Source of the DNA: Bordetella parapertussis | Lineage (GTDB): Bacteria > Pseudomonadota > Gammaproteobacteria > Burkholderiales > Burkholderiaceae_B | Assembly: GCA_945862495.1 (NCBI GenBank) | Contig: CAMAYM010000016.1 | Coordinates: 1-36,759 of the forward strand | Reading direction: 5' to 3' | Length of the DNA stretch: 36,759 bases | Part shown: positions 8,728 through 16,847 of the stretch, piece by piece | Position numbering within the stretch: the first letter of the stretch is position 1 | Layout of the letters: every line of letters begins with the position of its first letter | Translations under genes and position numbers: made by a program | The notes under the pieces: model-generated | The model's input: the letters and a program-made list of their open reading frames with translations, nothing else | Database searches by the model: none | What the model was told of the DNA's origin: nothing

Positions 8728-9323
8728 TGCGTTGCCTCGCCCTTGCGAACAGAAAAATCAAACGGTTTCCAAGGGCTCGTTAACGACCATGCCCCGCGAT
8801 TACGGGCATCAAGCTGTAACGGTCTCGCTAAGTGAGAGGTATCAAGTCGTATGCGCACCGCGCCCTCATATTGGATGTTCGGCTCGAAACGATCTAATGG
8901 AGCCACTGGCCAGCCTCTGACTTTTTCTAATACGGCCATTCCCTCTTGAAGAGAACCCACGGGCAAAAACAAATCCCCCGTTGCGACCCGCCACTGCTGC
9001 GTCAGAGTGTTGTAAGACATACGGCGGGTCAGTGACGTCTCGACAATCTGTCGGTCCCACCACCACCAGCGCGGTGAAGTAATTTTGATGTCCAAGGTGA
9101 AATAAAGTGGCACCCCACGTTCGGCCGCATCAATCACAATTGGACTGAGTTTGAGGTTGACATCTAAATCCATAGTGAGGTGTCCCTCGCCAATGAGCGG
9201 TTCGATACGCTTGATCTGCGCCTCTGCCGCTGAAGCCACTTGCAAAACGAGGGTGCAACCCATCAAGGCGAGCAACGCGCGTGCGCACCTCAAAAAAGTC
9301 AAACACCTCATTGCAGCCGCCAT
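8724..9323 (-). CDS. DUF4390 exported protein
   Basis: A protein of unknown function, DUF4390 type, known from betaproteobacterial operons between rsmB and ntrY. The first ~33 residues form a signal peptide, with basic residues, the core ALLALMGCTLVLQVASA and a cleavage site near SAAEA. The mature part is predicted to be a beta-rich periplasmic domain with a tryptophan run (SPRWWWWDRQIVE) and RRMSYNTLTQQWRVATGD. It starts 11 bases after the rsmB stop and overlaps ntrY by 4 bases. That placement suggests it may work with the periplasmic sensing part of NtrY, but this is inference. ATG 9311 (residue 5) is a possible shorter start. Confidence 0.85.
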   Translation of the reverse strand: MAAAMRCLTFLRCARALLALMGCTLVLQVASAAEAQIKRIEPLIGEGHLTMDLDVNLKLSPIVIDAAERGVPLYFTLDIKITSPRWWWWDRQIVETSLTRRMSYNTLTQQWRVATGDLFLPVGSLQEGMAVLEKVRGWPVAPLDRFEPNIQYEGAVRIRLDTSHLARPLQLDARNRGAWSLTSPWKPFDFSVRKGEATQ

Positions 9324-9334
9324 CTGTTCAATCC

Positions 9335-10663
9335 CTACGTTTTTCGAGTAAATAACGCATAAAAGAAACCATCGTAGCCCGCAGGATGCTCCGCATCAGG
9401 CAAATGAGGCAAGAGCTGACCCGGTGCACTCAATCTCTCAGCTTGCGCGTGACGCGCTGCAAACGCCTGCGCTTGCTGCTCTCCTTCTTCGGGAAAAATC
9501 GAGCACGTCACTAGCAACAGTTTGCCACCCGGCGCAACCACACTCCAGAGCGAATCCAAAATTTCTTTGGCGAGCTTCGCGGTCTGTTGAACGTCCTGTG
9601 CGCGACGTAACCACCGAATATCGGGATGACGGCTCACAATCCCCGAAGCCGTGCAGGGTAGATCCGCCAACACCGCGTCAAAAGGTTTGCCATCCCACCA
9701 AACATGGGTTTTGATCGCGCTCTCCGCGACTAGACGAATGCCGCGCCGCATTAAACCTAGCCGCTTAAGATTTTGATGCACACGCTCAAGACGCACCGCA
9801 TCGACATCAAGCGCCGTTAAGTCAACTTTTGCCAACTCTAGCAAATGGGCAGTCTTGCCCCCAGGTGCCGCACACGCATCCAACACTTGCATACCGTCGT
9901 TGACATCCAACATGGGGGCAGCAAGTTGCGCACCGGCATCCTGTACCGACCACCACCCTTGCGAATAGCCTGGCAAGGATGTTATTGGTCGCGGCACCTG
10001 CAACACTAACCCCGCTGCGCCGAAAGCCGTCGCCTCAATGCCTTGCTCCGAAAAGGCTTGTAGAACAGCCTCGCGGGTTGTCGCACGCGTATTGACACGC
10101 AAGGTCAGCGGCGGATGCGCATTGGCCGCGACTAAAAGTGCCTGCCAGTCTTGTGGATAGGTTTTTTGTAAGCTTTCTATCCACCACCGAGGGTGGTTCC
10201 ACTTTGCTTCAAGATCGTTAGCGACTTTCGCTAAAACGTCGACACGCTCGCGCTGAAATCGCCTCAGTACGGCATTGACCAAACCCTTGAATGAAGCAGT
10301 CGAGCGATGCCATTGCGTAGCCTGAACTGCCTGATCAACAAGCGTATGTGCACCGTAAATCGGCGTGCCTTCGGCGGGCGTCTCGTCTTGGGCACGCATG
10401 GAGGCGTCCAAAAGCAGCAAGCTCAGACCAATCAGTGCATACATGGTCGCACTGGGCGGCTCACGGTCAACCAGCGTGCGCCGTAACGCTTTGGCTAAGC
10501 CCCAGTGACGCATGGCATAAAAAGCAAGTGCTTGTGCGGCAGGTCGTAAATCTGGATGGACGTCGGCAAGCGCTTCGGTCAGAGACTGACCGGACTCGAC
10601 GGCGGCCACGGAACTGGCTGCGGCCAGCAAAGAGTGAGATAAGGCAGGTGTGACTGGATTCAT
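9335..10663 (-). CDS. rsmB: 16S rRNA (cytosine(967)-C5)-methyltransferase RsmB
   Basis: RsmB (Sun) methylates carbon 5 of C967 in 16S rRNA. The N-terminal ~150 residues form a NusB-like RNA-binding domain. The catalytic domain holds the SAM motif LDACAAPGGKTAHLLEL, the motif IV ADLPCTASGIVSRHPDIRW, and motif VI LLLVTCSIFPEEGEQQ with the catalytic cysteine. The 442 residues fit the family. It is the first gene of the minus-strand group rsmB-DUF4390-ntrY-ntrX, with gaps of 11, -4 and 17 bases. It is divergent from rimO. In many bacteria rsmB sits with def and fmt; here those genes are close by but in separate transcription units. Confidence 0.95.
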   Translation of the reverse strand: MNPVTPALSHSLLAAASSVAAVESGQSLTEALADVHPDLRPAAQALAFYAMRHWGLAKALRRTLVDREPPSATMYALIGLSLLLLDASMRAQDETPAEGTPIYGAHTLVDQAVQATQWHRSTASFKGLVNAVLRRFQRERVDVLAKVANDLEAKWNHPRWWIESLQKTYPQDWQALLVAANAHPPLTLRVNTRATTREAVLQAFSEQGIEATAFGAAGLVLQVPRPITSLPGYSQGWWSVQDAGAQLAAPMLDVNDGMQVLDACAAPGGKTAHLLELAKVDLTALDVDAVRLERVHQNLKRLGLMRRGIRLVAESAIKTHVWWDGKPFDAVLADLPCTASGIVSRHPDIRWLRRAQDVQQTAKLAKEILDSLWSVVAPGGKLLLVTCSIFPEEGEQQAQAFAARHAQAERLSAPGQLLPHLPDAEHPAGYDGFFYALFTRKT

Positions 10664-10770
10664 CCCCCAATTGTAGGGTCTTTGGAGGGTCTGTTTGGTG
10701 GTCGGCCCCTCTCATCTGTCGCAAAGCCGGTTTTAGTCACCGTGCAAGGTAAAATCATGTCCTGTTTAAC

Positions 10771-10786
10771 GCGGGTCACGACCCGC
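10771..10786. promoter_or_regulatory. Perfect inverted repeat in the rimO leader
   Basis: GCGGGTC and GACCCGC flank a 2-base centre, forming a perfect 16-base inverted repeat 13 bases before the rimO start codon. A TAAAAT that could serve as a -10 element lies at 10750-10755, so the repeat would be in the transcript leader or overlap a DNA-binding site. No -35 match is convincing. Function is unknown. Confidence 0.4.
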
Positions 10787-10799
10787 TAGGTCACTCATT

Positions 10800-12122
10800 A
10801 TGTCTTCGCCCAAAGTCGGTTTTGTCAGTCTCGGTTGTCCCAAAGCACTTGTGGATTCAGAACGCATCCTCACGCAGCTGCGCACAGAGGGCTACCAGAT
10901 CGTGCCCGACTACAACAATGCTGATGTTGTGGTGGTCAATACCTGTGGTTTTATTGACAGCGCCAAAGCTGAGTCGCTCGATGCGATCGGTGAAGCCATT
11001 GCGGAAAATGGTCGCGTCATTGTGACGGGCTGCATGGGCGTCGAAGAATCTGTGATTCGAGCCGTTCACCCCAGCGTGCTGGCGGTGACAGGTCCCCAAC
11101 AATACGAGCAGGTCGTGCGCGCGGTCCATGAGGCCGCACCCCCTAACGCCTCGCACGATCCCTTTTTAGATCTGGTCCCCCCACAGGGCATCAAACTCAC
11201 GCCTCGTCATTACGCGTACTTAAAAATATCCGAAGGCTGCAACCACCGCTGTAGTTTCTGCATCATTCCCTCCATGCGCGGGGACTTGGTCAGCCGGCCG
11301 GTCGGTGACGTGCTGGACGAAGCGCAGCGCCTCGCCAAAGCCGGCGTCAAAGAGCTACTTGTGATCTCGCAAGACACGAGCGCCTATGGTGTCGACGTCA
11401 AATATCGCAGTGGCTTCTGGAACGGACGCCCTGTCAAAACACGCATGACGGAGCTCTGTTCCGCGCTGTCAGAGCTCGATATCTGGGTTCGCCTGCACTA
11501 CGTCTATCCCTATCCGCATGTCGACGAGGTGATCCCCTTGATGGCCGAGGGCAAGATACTGCCCTATCTGGATATCCCTTTCCAGCATGCCAGCCCACGT
11601 ATTCTCAAAGCCATGAAACGCCCCGCCTTTGAGGACAAAACCATGGCGCGCATTCATCGCTGGCGCGAACAGTGCCCGGACATCACCTTGCGTTCAACCT
11701 TTATTGTGGGCTTTCCCGGCGAAACAGAAAGCGACTTTCAGTACCTGCTGGACTGGATGTCAGAAGCACAGCTTGATCGCGTTGGCTGTTTTCAATACTC
11801 ACCCGTCGAGGGCGCTCCTGCCAATGCGCTCGACGGAGCCGTGCCCGACGAAGTCAAACAAGAGCGCTGGGAGAGCTTTATGGCGCACCAGCAAGCCATC
11901 TCGACCGAACGTCTGGCCAAACGCGTGGGGCGTGAGATCGATGTCCTGATTGACGAAGTCGACGAAGAGGGTGCGGTTGGACGCTCAAGCGCCGACGCAC
12001 CCGAAATTGATGGCAGCGTGTTCGTCGAAAGCGACACCCCTCTCAAACCCGGCGATCTCATTCGCGCACGCGTAACGGACTCAGACGAATACGATCTGTG
12101 GGCTGAAAAGATTGAGTCTTGA
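10800..12122 (+). CDS. rimO: Ribosomal protein S12 methylthiotransferase RimO
   Basis: A radical-SAM enzyme that adds a methylthio group to a conserved aspartate of ribosomal protein S12. The N-terminal domain holds three cysteines for the auxiliary iron-sulfur cluster, in LGCPKALVDSERI (C13), VVNTCGFID and VTGCMG. The radical-SAM CxxxCxxC motif is in SEGCNHRCSFCIIPSMRGD. A C-terminal TRAM-like domain closes the protein, seen in GREIDVLIDEVDEEG and LKPGDLIRARVTDSDEYDLW. The length of 440 residues is normal. LGCPKALVDSE and the TRAM end separate it from the related tRNA enzyme MiaB. fmt begins 4 bases after its stop, or overlaps it by 11 bases if a TTG start at 12112 is used, so they are likely co-transcribed. 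Confidence 0.95.
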   Translation: MSSPKVGFVSLGCPKALVDSERILTQLRTEGYQIVPDYNNADVVVVNTCGFIDSAKAESLDAIGEAIAENGRVIVTGCMGVEESVIRAVHPSVLAVTGPQQYEQVVRAVHEAAPPNASHDPFLDLVPPQGIKLTPRHYAYLKISEGCNHRCSFCIIPSMRGDLVSRPVGDVLDEAQRLAKAGVKELLVISQDTSAYGVDVKYRSGFWNGRPVKTRMTELCSALSELDIWVRLHYVYPYPHVDEVIPLMAEGKILPYLDIPFQHASPRILKAMKRPAFEDKTMARIHRWREQCPDITLRSTFIVGFPGETESDFQYLLDWMSEAQLDRVGCFQYSPVEGAPANALDGAVPDEVKQERWESFMAHQQAISTERLAKRVGREIDVLIDEVDEEGAVGRSSADAPEIDGSVFVESDTPLKPGDLIRARVTDSDEYDLWAEKIES

Positions 12123-12126
12123 TGTG

Positions 12127-13098
12127 ATGCGCGTCGGTTTTGCTGGAACACCTGAATTTTCCAAATTAGCCTTACAGGCTATTTTGAACGCAGGGTTTGA
12201 GGTGCCGCTCGTGCTCACGCAACCAGACCGTCCCTCGGGGCGCGGACTCAAGCTAACCCCAAGCGCGGTCAAGCAACTCGCGCTCGAACACAACATTGCT
12301 GTTATCCAGCCTCGCAGTCTGCGCCTCGACGGTAAATATCCGGAGGATGCACAGGCGGCGCAACGTGCCCTTCACGATGTGCAGCTCGATGTATTGGTGG
12401 TGGCCGCCTATGGCTTAATCCTGCCGGCCTGGGTATTGCAAGCGCCCCGCTACGGCTGCCTGAATATTCATGCGAGCCTGTTACCGCGCTGGCGTGGTGC
12501 GGCTCCGATTCAACGTTCGATTGAAGCTGGCGATCCGCAGACGGGTGTCACCATCATGCAAATGGATGAGGGCCTCGACACTGGCGCGATGTTGCTGGTC
12601 GAGGCCTTAGATATCGAGACGCACGACAACGCGTCCAGCCTACACGACAAACTTGCCGCTCAAGGCGCGCGTCTCATTGTGCAAGCGTTGCAAAGTTTGC
12701 CCACCGGCACACTCACCGCCACAGCGCAACCTGAGGCCGGCGTGACGTATGCCTCCAAACTCGACAAAGCTGAAGCGGCTTTGGATTTACGGGCTCCTGC
12801 AGAACTGCTGGCGCGTCGCATCCGGGCGTTTAACCCCGCACTAGGCGCGACGGTCAAATTACCTGGTATCGCCGAGCCGGTCAAAGTCTGGGATGCCATT
12901 GCATTACCCCACCGCGCACCGACTGCACCGCTAGAAGATGACGGTGTCGCACGCGTATTACACGTAGGGGCCGAGGGCATCGATATCGCCACTGGACAGG
13001 GAATACTGCGCTTGTTAGTGTTACAGCGACCCGGTGGCAAACGTCAGCCAGTCTCGGTATTCATTGCCGGGTGGTCGACGACTTCTCGCTCAGCTTGA
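12127..13098 (+). CDS. fmt: Methionyl-tRNA formyltransferase
   Basis: Fmt transfers a formyl group from 10-formyltetrahydrofolate to initiator methionyl-tRNA. The catalytic residues are visible as N113 and H115 in GCLNIHASLLPRWRGAAPIQ and D151 in MDEGLDTGAM. The C-terminal ~115 residues form the tRNA-binding domain (AELLARRIRAFNPALGA). I chose ATG 12127, giving 323 residues that start MRVGFAGTPEFS, the conserved family beginning. A TTG at 12112 and a GTG at 12124 are in-frame alternatives, and no clear ribosome-binding site decides among them. Its 3' end overlaps the opposing SemiSWEET gene by 38 bases. def, the deformylase that removes the formyl group, lies just beyond on the other strand. 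Confidence 0.94.
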   Translation: MRVGFAGTPEFSKLALQAILNAGFEVPLVLTQPDRPSGRGLKLTPSAVKQLALEHNIAVIQPRSLRLDGKYPEDAQAAQRALHDVQLDVLVVAAYGLILPAWVLQAPRYGCLNIHASLLPRWRGAAPIQRSIEAGDPQTGVTIMQMDEGLDTGAMLLVEALDIETHDNASSLHDKLAAQGARLIVQALQSLPTGTLTATAQPEAGVTYASKLDKAEAALDLRAPAELLARRIRAFNPALGATVKLPGIAEPVKVWDAIALPHRAPTAPLEDDGVARVLHVGAEGIDIATGQGILRLLVLQRPGGKRQPVSVFIAGWSTTSRSA

Positions 13099-13330
13099 GC
13101 ACCAAAATCGTCGCGGACAATGCAAAGGTAATGATGTTAGCAATGATCATCGGCATTGATTCGATCAAAAGTGCGTAACCTAGCCACAAGGCAATGCCCG
13201 TCGTAAACATGACGTACATCGCTAAAGAAATCGATGCGGTGTCGCGAGACTTAATTGTTTTAATCGTTTGCGGAAAAAATGCCGCAGTTGTCAAAAATGC
13301 GGCGATGTAGCCAAGGATTTCAATATGCAT
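13061..13330 (-). CDS. SemiSWEET-type small transporter
   Basis: A small membrane protein with a single triple-helix bundle, matching SemiSWEET/PQ-loop half-transporters, which work as dimers and move small sugars in the cases studied. Three hydrophobic segments lie at about residues 5-24, 36-55 and 61-80. The PQ-loop motif is AFFPQTIKTIKSRDTASIS, with P20-Q21 in the first helix. At 89 residues it has the family's typical length. It is 7 bases downstream of def and on the same strand, so it is probably in the same transcript. Its last 38 bases run antisense to the end of fmt. The substrate is unknown. Confidence 0.88.
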   Translation of the reverse strand: MHIEILGYIAAFLTTAAFFPQTIKTIKSRDTASISLAMYVMFTTGIALWLGYALLIESMPMIIANIITFALSATILVLKLSEKSSTTRQ

Positions 13331-13337
13331 ATGGGGG

Positions 13338-13850
13338 TTATACCCGCTCCAGTTCGCGCTGCTCTTTACGCAGCTTGGCTTTAAGGCGCGTCTGTTTCAA
13401 AAGAGACAGGTGCTGCACAAAGACCTTGCCATTCAAGTGATCTAACTCATGCTGAACGCATACCGCCAACAACCCGTCGGCATCGAATTCATATGTTTCA
13501 CCTTGCAAGTTCAGAGCGCGCACACGAATGTTTGCCGGACGATCCACCTCATCATAGACACCAGGCACCGACAAGCAGCCTTCTTCGTAGATCTTTTTTT
13601 CTTCGCTAAAGCTCAAGATCTCTGGATTAATCAGCACACGCAAATCGCTTTTATCTTCGCTAACATCAATGACCACCACGCGTTCGTGCACGTCGACTTG
13701 AGTCGCAGCCAAGCCCACACCGGGCGCTTCGTACATCGTTTCAGTCATATCAGCGACAAGTGTGCGAATACGCTCATCCACCACGCGCACAGGTTTGGCA
13801 ACCGTATGCAAGCGCTTGTCGGGATAGTTCAAAATGTTAAGCAGAGCCAT
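13338..13850 (-). CDS. def: Peptide deformylase
   Basis: Def removes the formyl group from the N-terminus of new proteins, reversing the work of Fmt. The three metal-site motifs are intact: GVGLAATQ at residues 44-51, EGCLS at 90-94 with metal ligand C92, and HELDH at 134-138 with the two histidines and the catalytic glutamate. I chose ATG 13850 because MALLNILNYPDKRL is the conserved beginning and yields 170 residues, the usual size. The frame is open to an ATG at 13883, which would add 11 poorly conserved residues. No strong ribosome-binding site is seen. It is divergent from dprA and followed by the SemiSWEET gene. Confidence 0.95.
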   Translation of the reverse strand: MALLNILNYPDKRLHTVAKPVRVVDERIRTLVADMTETMYEAPGVGLAATQVDVHERVVVIDVSEDKSDLRVLINPEILSFSEEKKIYEEGCLSVPGVYDEVDRPANIRVRALNLQGETYEFDADGLLAVCVQHELDHLNGKVFVQHLSLLKQTRLKAKLRKEQRELERV

Positions 13851-14012
13851 AGCGAATAACCATGTATTTACACAACTTGTCATTATTTTAAATTAATAAC
13901 GTCAAAAATTCGATGTAACCCGCGTGATCACGCATGATTCCGCATGATTTAAGTGGGATTTCTGGGACACTTTTATCCTTCCGATGGTCTCGGTCTGTGT
14001 CAGACTCGGCGC

Positions 14013-15179
14013 ATGCCTCACACACTCTCGACCGAAATGCTCACCGCGTGGCTCCGCCTGAGTATGACCCCTGGACTGGGTCCCATTTCAGCGCAACGCC
14101 TACTGAGTCACTTTTCTTGTCCGCAAGCGATCGAACAATGTTCGCCTCAACAGCTCGCGGCCCGCGTGCCAAAAGCAATTTACGAGAGCTTGCTCTTGGC
14201 CAGAGGCGAGGCGGTCACGCTTGACATTGACCAAGCACTCAAATGGGCGCTTGAGCCTGACCAGTTCATTCTGACGCCTGACCAAAGCGATTACCCAACA
14301 CAACTTAAGCACACCGCAGATGCACCCATGGTGCTGTATGCCCAAGGGAACCTCGCCCGCTTGAAACAGCCTGCACTCGCCATCGTCGGGGCGCGCAATG
14401 CCACCGCAGATGGGATTGAACATGCCCGCGACTTTGCTTGCACGCTTGCCCATCGTGGGTGGTGCATCATCAGTGGTTTGGCGCAGGGAGTGGATGCCGC
14501 TGCGCACCGAGGCGCCCTCCACACAGGTCTGACCGGTGGCGGCACGATCGCAGTGCTCGGCACCGGCGCAGATGTTGTCTATCCGCGCCAGCACGCCGAG
14601 CTCGCCCGCAGGATTCTCAGCGCGCGCGGCCTGCTGCTCACGGAATTTCCTCTCGGCACTCCCGCTCGACCGCATCACTTTCCGCGCCGCAATCGAATTG
14701 TGGCGGGACTTTCGCATGGGGTACTGGTGGTCGAAGCCGCACTAAAAAGTGGCTCCTTAGTCACCGCCAAGCTGGCGGTAGAAATGAACCGAGAAGTGTT
14801 TGCGATTCCGGGGTCGATTGTCTCGCCCCTTTCCCGCGGACCGCACGCCCTCATTCAAGAAGGCGCCAAACTCGTCGAGCGCGCCGAGGACATCTTGGAG
14901 GAGCTCAGCGCATTTAGTCCGTCGGCATTTACCTTTACGGAGCACGCATCACCCCGGGCGCACACAGCGGCGTTGACAGCAGATACCGCATCCAAAGCCG
15001 AGCCGCGCTCACCTGTCTGGGACGCAATCGGCTACGATCCTGTTACAGAGGACACCATCCAGCAGCGGACAAATATGTTGCCTGCGCTCTTGCAATGCGA
15101 GCTGCTCTCTCTTGAGTTAAATGGTGATATTGCGCGTCAACCCAATGGTCGGATTGTTCGAACGCGCCGACGGACATAA
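14013..15179 (+). CDS. dprA: DNA-processing protein DprA (Smf)
   Basis: DprA binds incoming single-stranded DNA and loads RecA during natural transformation. The N-terminal ~75 residues form a helical domain with a helix-hairpin-like TPGLGPISAQRLL. The central Rossmann-like domain has the family blocks LAIVGARNATADGIEHARDF, ISGLAQGVDAAAHRGAL, FPRRNRIVAGLSHGVLVVEA and SGSLVTAKLAVEM. A C-terminal winged-helix segment ends near RRT. The start is uncertain: ATG 14013 (388 residues) is used here, ATG 14037 begins nearer the conserved part, and a GTG at 13953 extends the frame. None has a clear ribosome-binding site. With comF it hints that competence genes are kept. The azurin gene begins 16 bases later. 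Confidence 0.92.
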   Translation: MPHTLSTEMLTAWLRLSMTPGLGPISAQRLLSHFSCPQAIEQCSPQQLAARVPKAIYESLLLARGEAVTLDIDQALKWALEPDQFILTPDQSDYPTQLKHTADAPMVLYAQGNLARLKQPALAIVGARNATADGIEHARDFACTLAHRGWCIISGLAQGVDAAAHRGALHTGLTGGGTIAVLGTGADVVYPRQHAELARRILSARGLLLTEFPLGTPARPHHFPRRNRIVAGLSHGVLVVEAALKSGSLVTAKLAVEMNREVFAIPGSIVSPLSRGPHALIQEGAKLVERAEDILEELSAFSPSAFTFTEHASPRAHTAALTADTASKAEPRSPVWDAIGYDPVTEDTIQQRTNMLPALLQCELLSLELNGDIARQPNGRIVRTRRRT

Positions 15180-15195
15180 ACAAGTGATTCAACCT

Positions 15196-15669
15196 ATGCT
15201 TATTTTTTTACTCAATTCGAAAATATGGCGAGGCGGTTTAGCCGCCCTCGCCCTTTTTCTCGTGAGCGGTCTTGCCGCTGCGCAAAACTGCGCGACCACC
15301 ATTGAAAGCGACGATGCGCTCCGTTTTACGCCAGAAAAAATCGAAATTCCTCTTGCGTGCAAAACATTCACTGTGACGCTTAAACATACCGGCCGCCTCC
15401 CCAAATTGGCCATGGGGCACAACTGGGTATTAGCAAAACTCAGCGACTTGGACGGCGTCGCGCGCACGGGCATGCTCGCAGGGGCCGATCAGAATTATGT
15501 CGATCCAAAAGATACTCGCGTCCTCGCGCACACAAGCGTGGTGGGCGGCGCAGAATCAGCATCTGTCATGTTTGACGTAGCAAAACTAGTGCCGGGCGAA
15601 CGTTACGGATTTGTCTGCACGTTCGCCGGGCATTCTCCGGTGATGCGCGGGGTGATTGTTCTTATGTAA
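15196..15669 (+). CDS. Azurin, periplasmic blue copper protein
   Basis: A small periplasmic electron carrier with a type 1 copper site. The 157-residue precursor starts with a signal peptide (basic residues, core LAALALFLVSGLAAA, cut before QNC). Copper ligands fit azurin exactly: H75 in MGHNWVL, C141 and H146 in FVCTFAGHSPVM, and M150 as the axial ligand. C32 and C55 are placed to form the usual disulfide. Azurins donate electrons to nitrite reductases, peroxidases or other oxidases; no such partner gene is nearby. ATG 15196 is used because an upstream extension to 15121 would overlap dprA and precede the signal peptide. Confidence 0.93.
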   Translation: MLIFLLNSKIWRGGLAALALFLVSGLAAAQNCATTIESDDALRFTPEKIEIPLACKTFTVTLKHTGRLPKLAMGHNWVLAKLSDLDGVARTGMLAGADQNYVDPKDTRVLAHTSVVGGAESASVMFDVAKLVPGERYGFVCTFAGHSPVMRGVIVLM

Positions 15670-15694
15670 AGCGTAAGCGTTGAGGCCTGCGGTG

Positions 15695-16441
15695 TTAGAC
15701 CGGGTAGTCTCTTGCGCCAAAAATCGCTGAGCCCACACGAATTTCTGTTGAGCCTTCTTCGATCGCAAGCTCAAAATCTCCGCTCATGCCCATCGACAAA
15801 CGATCTAGTTCGATACCCGCAATACCTTCTTGACGAGCCTGATCACGCAGCGTGCGCAATTGTGCGAAACAACGGCGCACAGCACTTTGATCTTCGGACA
15901 AAATCGCCATCGTCATGAGTCCACGCACACGCATCGTCTGAAAACCACTGAGTTGTCGCAAAAATGGAATGAGCTCAACCGGGTCGAGGCCAGCTTTGGT
16001 CTCTTCTGGCGAGGTTTTCACTTGAACCAAGACATCAATTGATCGTCCCTCAAGCTGAAGTCGACGATCTAGTGCCTCAGCCAGCTCCAGTCGATCCAAA
16101 GACTGCAGCTCATGGGCCAAGCGTGCGACTTCTTTCGCCTTATTGGTTTGAAGCTGACCAATCACCACCCACTGAACGTCGCAATCCGCTAAGAGCGGCG
16201 CTTTCTGGCCAATCTCTTGTGTACGATTTTCTCCAAACCGCTTGTAGCCAAGGCTGACTGCGCGCCGAATCGCCTGGTCGTCAAAGGTCTTACTGACGGG
16301 GAGCAGTGTGACTTCGTCTGGCGCGCGACCGACGCGTGCGCACGCTTGGGCCATACGTTGCTTGATGTGTCCGATACGCTCTGACATCGCAGTGGTGGCT
16401 GCGTCGTTTAGTTGGGCGGATTGCGGAGGATTTGGGTTCAT
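15695..16441 (-). CDS. yggS: YggS/PLPBP-family pyridoxal phosphate homeostasis protein
   Basis: A PLP-binding protein with the fold of the alanine racemase N-terminal domain. It has no known enzymatic activity and helps balance vitamin B6 and amino acid pools. The PLP lysine is in TLLPVSKTFDDQAIRRAV, followed by the family block GYKRFGENRTQEIGQKAP. Further conserved stretches are VQVKTSPEETKAGLDP, MRVRGLMTMA and LSMGMSGDFELAIEEGSTE, ending with the phosphate-binding region VRVGSAIFGARDY. The 248 residues are slightly longer than the E. coli protein because of an N-terminal tail of about 15 residues. It stands alone, tail to tail with the azurin gene. Confidence 0.94.
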   Translation of the reverse strand: MNPNPPQSAQLNDAATTAMSERIGHIKQRMAQACARVGRAPDEVTLLPVSKTFDDQAIRRAVSLGYKRFGENRTQEIGQKAPLLADCDVQWVVIGQLQTNKAKEVARLAHELQSLDRLELAEALDRRLQLEGRSIDVLVQVKTSPEETKAGLDPVELIPFLRQLSGFQTMRVRGLMTMAILSEDQSAVRRCFAQLRTLRDQARQEGIAGIELDRLSMGMSGDFELAIEEGSTEIRVGSAIFGARDYPV

Positions 16442-16847
16442 GCGTTTGGGCTTTTTTATAGAGTGTGTCTTTAGACGCTTATGTTACGCCATTGCGTTGC
16501 GGATTCAGGTCGGTGATTGCTTAGGCCAGGGTGTCTTGCGCGGCCTGCTTGCTGGGGGAGCGTCAAGGAAAGGCCGAGCGGTATGCGCAGCTGGCCGCAA
16601 ATCGGCTCCTCCTGTCTTAGGCCCATAGGGCCGAGTTAGGAGCCGATCGGCCAGCAAGCGTCCCGCGAGGGAAGTGGGCAACGCCCACCCGTCCGCCGCT
16701 CCCCTAGCAAGCAGGCCGCGCAAAACAGCTTTCGTCCAATACCCCAAAAACCCAAAGCTGCCCTCCCAGCCACCCCCGCATTCCCCTACAATGTGGCACG
16801 TTTTTATTCAATCTCAACGCGAACAAAAAATACCGCGAGGCATGAAC
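16442..16847. other. 406-base intergenic region
   Basis: The gap between the divergent yggS and tcuA genes holds no credible gene. Short open frames on both strands are arginine-, proline- and glycine-rich and are a by-product of the inverted repeats. The middle (16537-16722) is a nested inverted-repeat element, listed separately. After it, 16723-16847 is pyrimidine-rich, with a possible -10 box TACAAT at 16787-16792 but no good -35. GAGG at 16837-16840 serves tcuA. Confidence 0.7.
16537..16722. repeat. Nested inverted-repeat element, MITE- or REP-like
   Basis: The outer arms are 25 bases long, 16537-16561 and 16698-16722, and match as inverted repeats with one mismatch (GGGGGAGC against AGGGGAGC). 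Inside, 16591-16610 and 16638-16654 form a second inverted repeat, CTGGCC...ATCGGCTCCT, with a 3-base insertion in the left arm. The inner loop holds GGCCC-ATA-GGGCC at 16620-16632. A further small hairpin, GTGGGC-AAC-GCCCAC, is at 16674-16688. CCAGCAAGC at 16651-16659 nearly repeats CTAGCAAGC at 16704-16712. No transposase gene and no obvious target-site duplication are seen. It could be a non-autonomous mobile repeat, a REP-type element or a structured RNA. Confidence 0.75.

Noticed and set aside
14100..14717. 205-residue open frame antisense to dprA
   Set aside because: It is a shadow of the conserved DprA Rossmann region and has no recognisable motif.
16505..16747. Open frames on both strands through the inverted-repeat element
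   Set aside because: The + and - translations share similar Arg/Gly/Pro-rich strings because of the inverted repeats; there is no family match and no ribosome-binding site.
16674..16847. N-terminal extension of TcuA from ATG 16674
   Set aside because: It runs through the right arm of the repeat element and is Pro/Ser-rich without family match; the FAD motif and GAGG site support ATG 16848.
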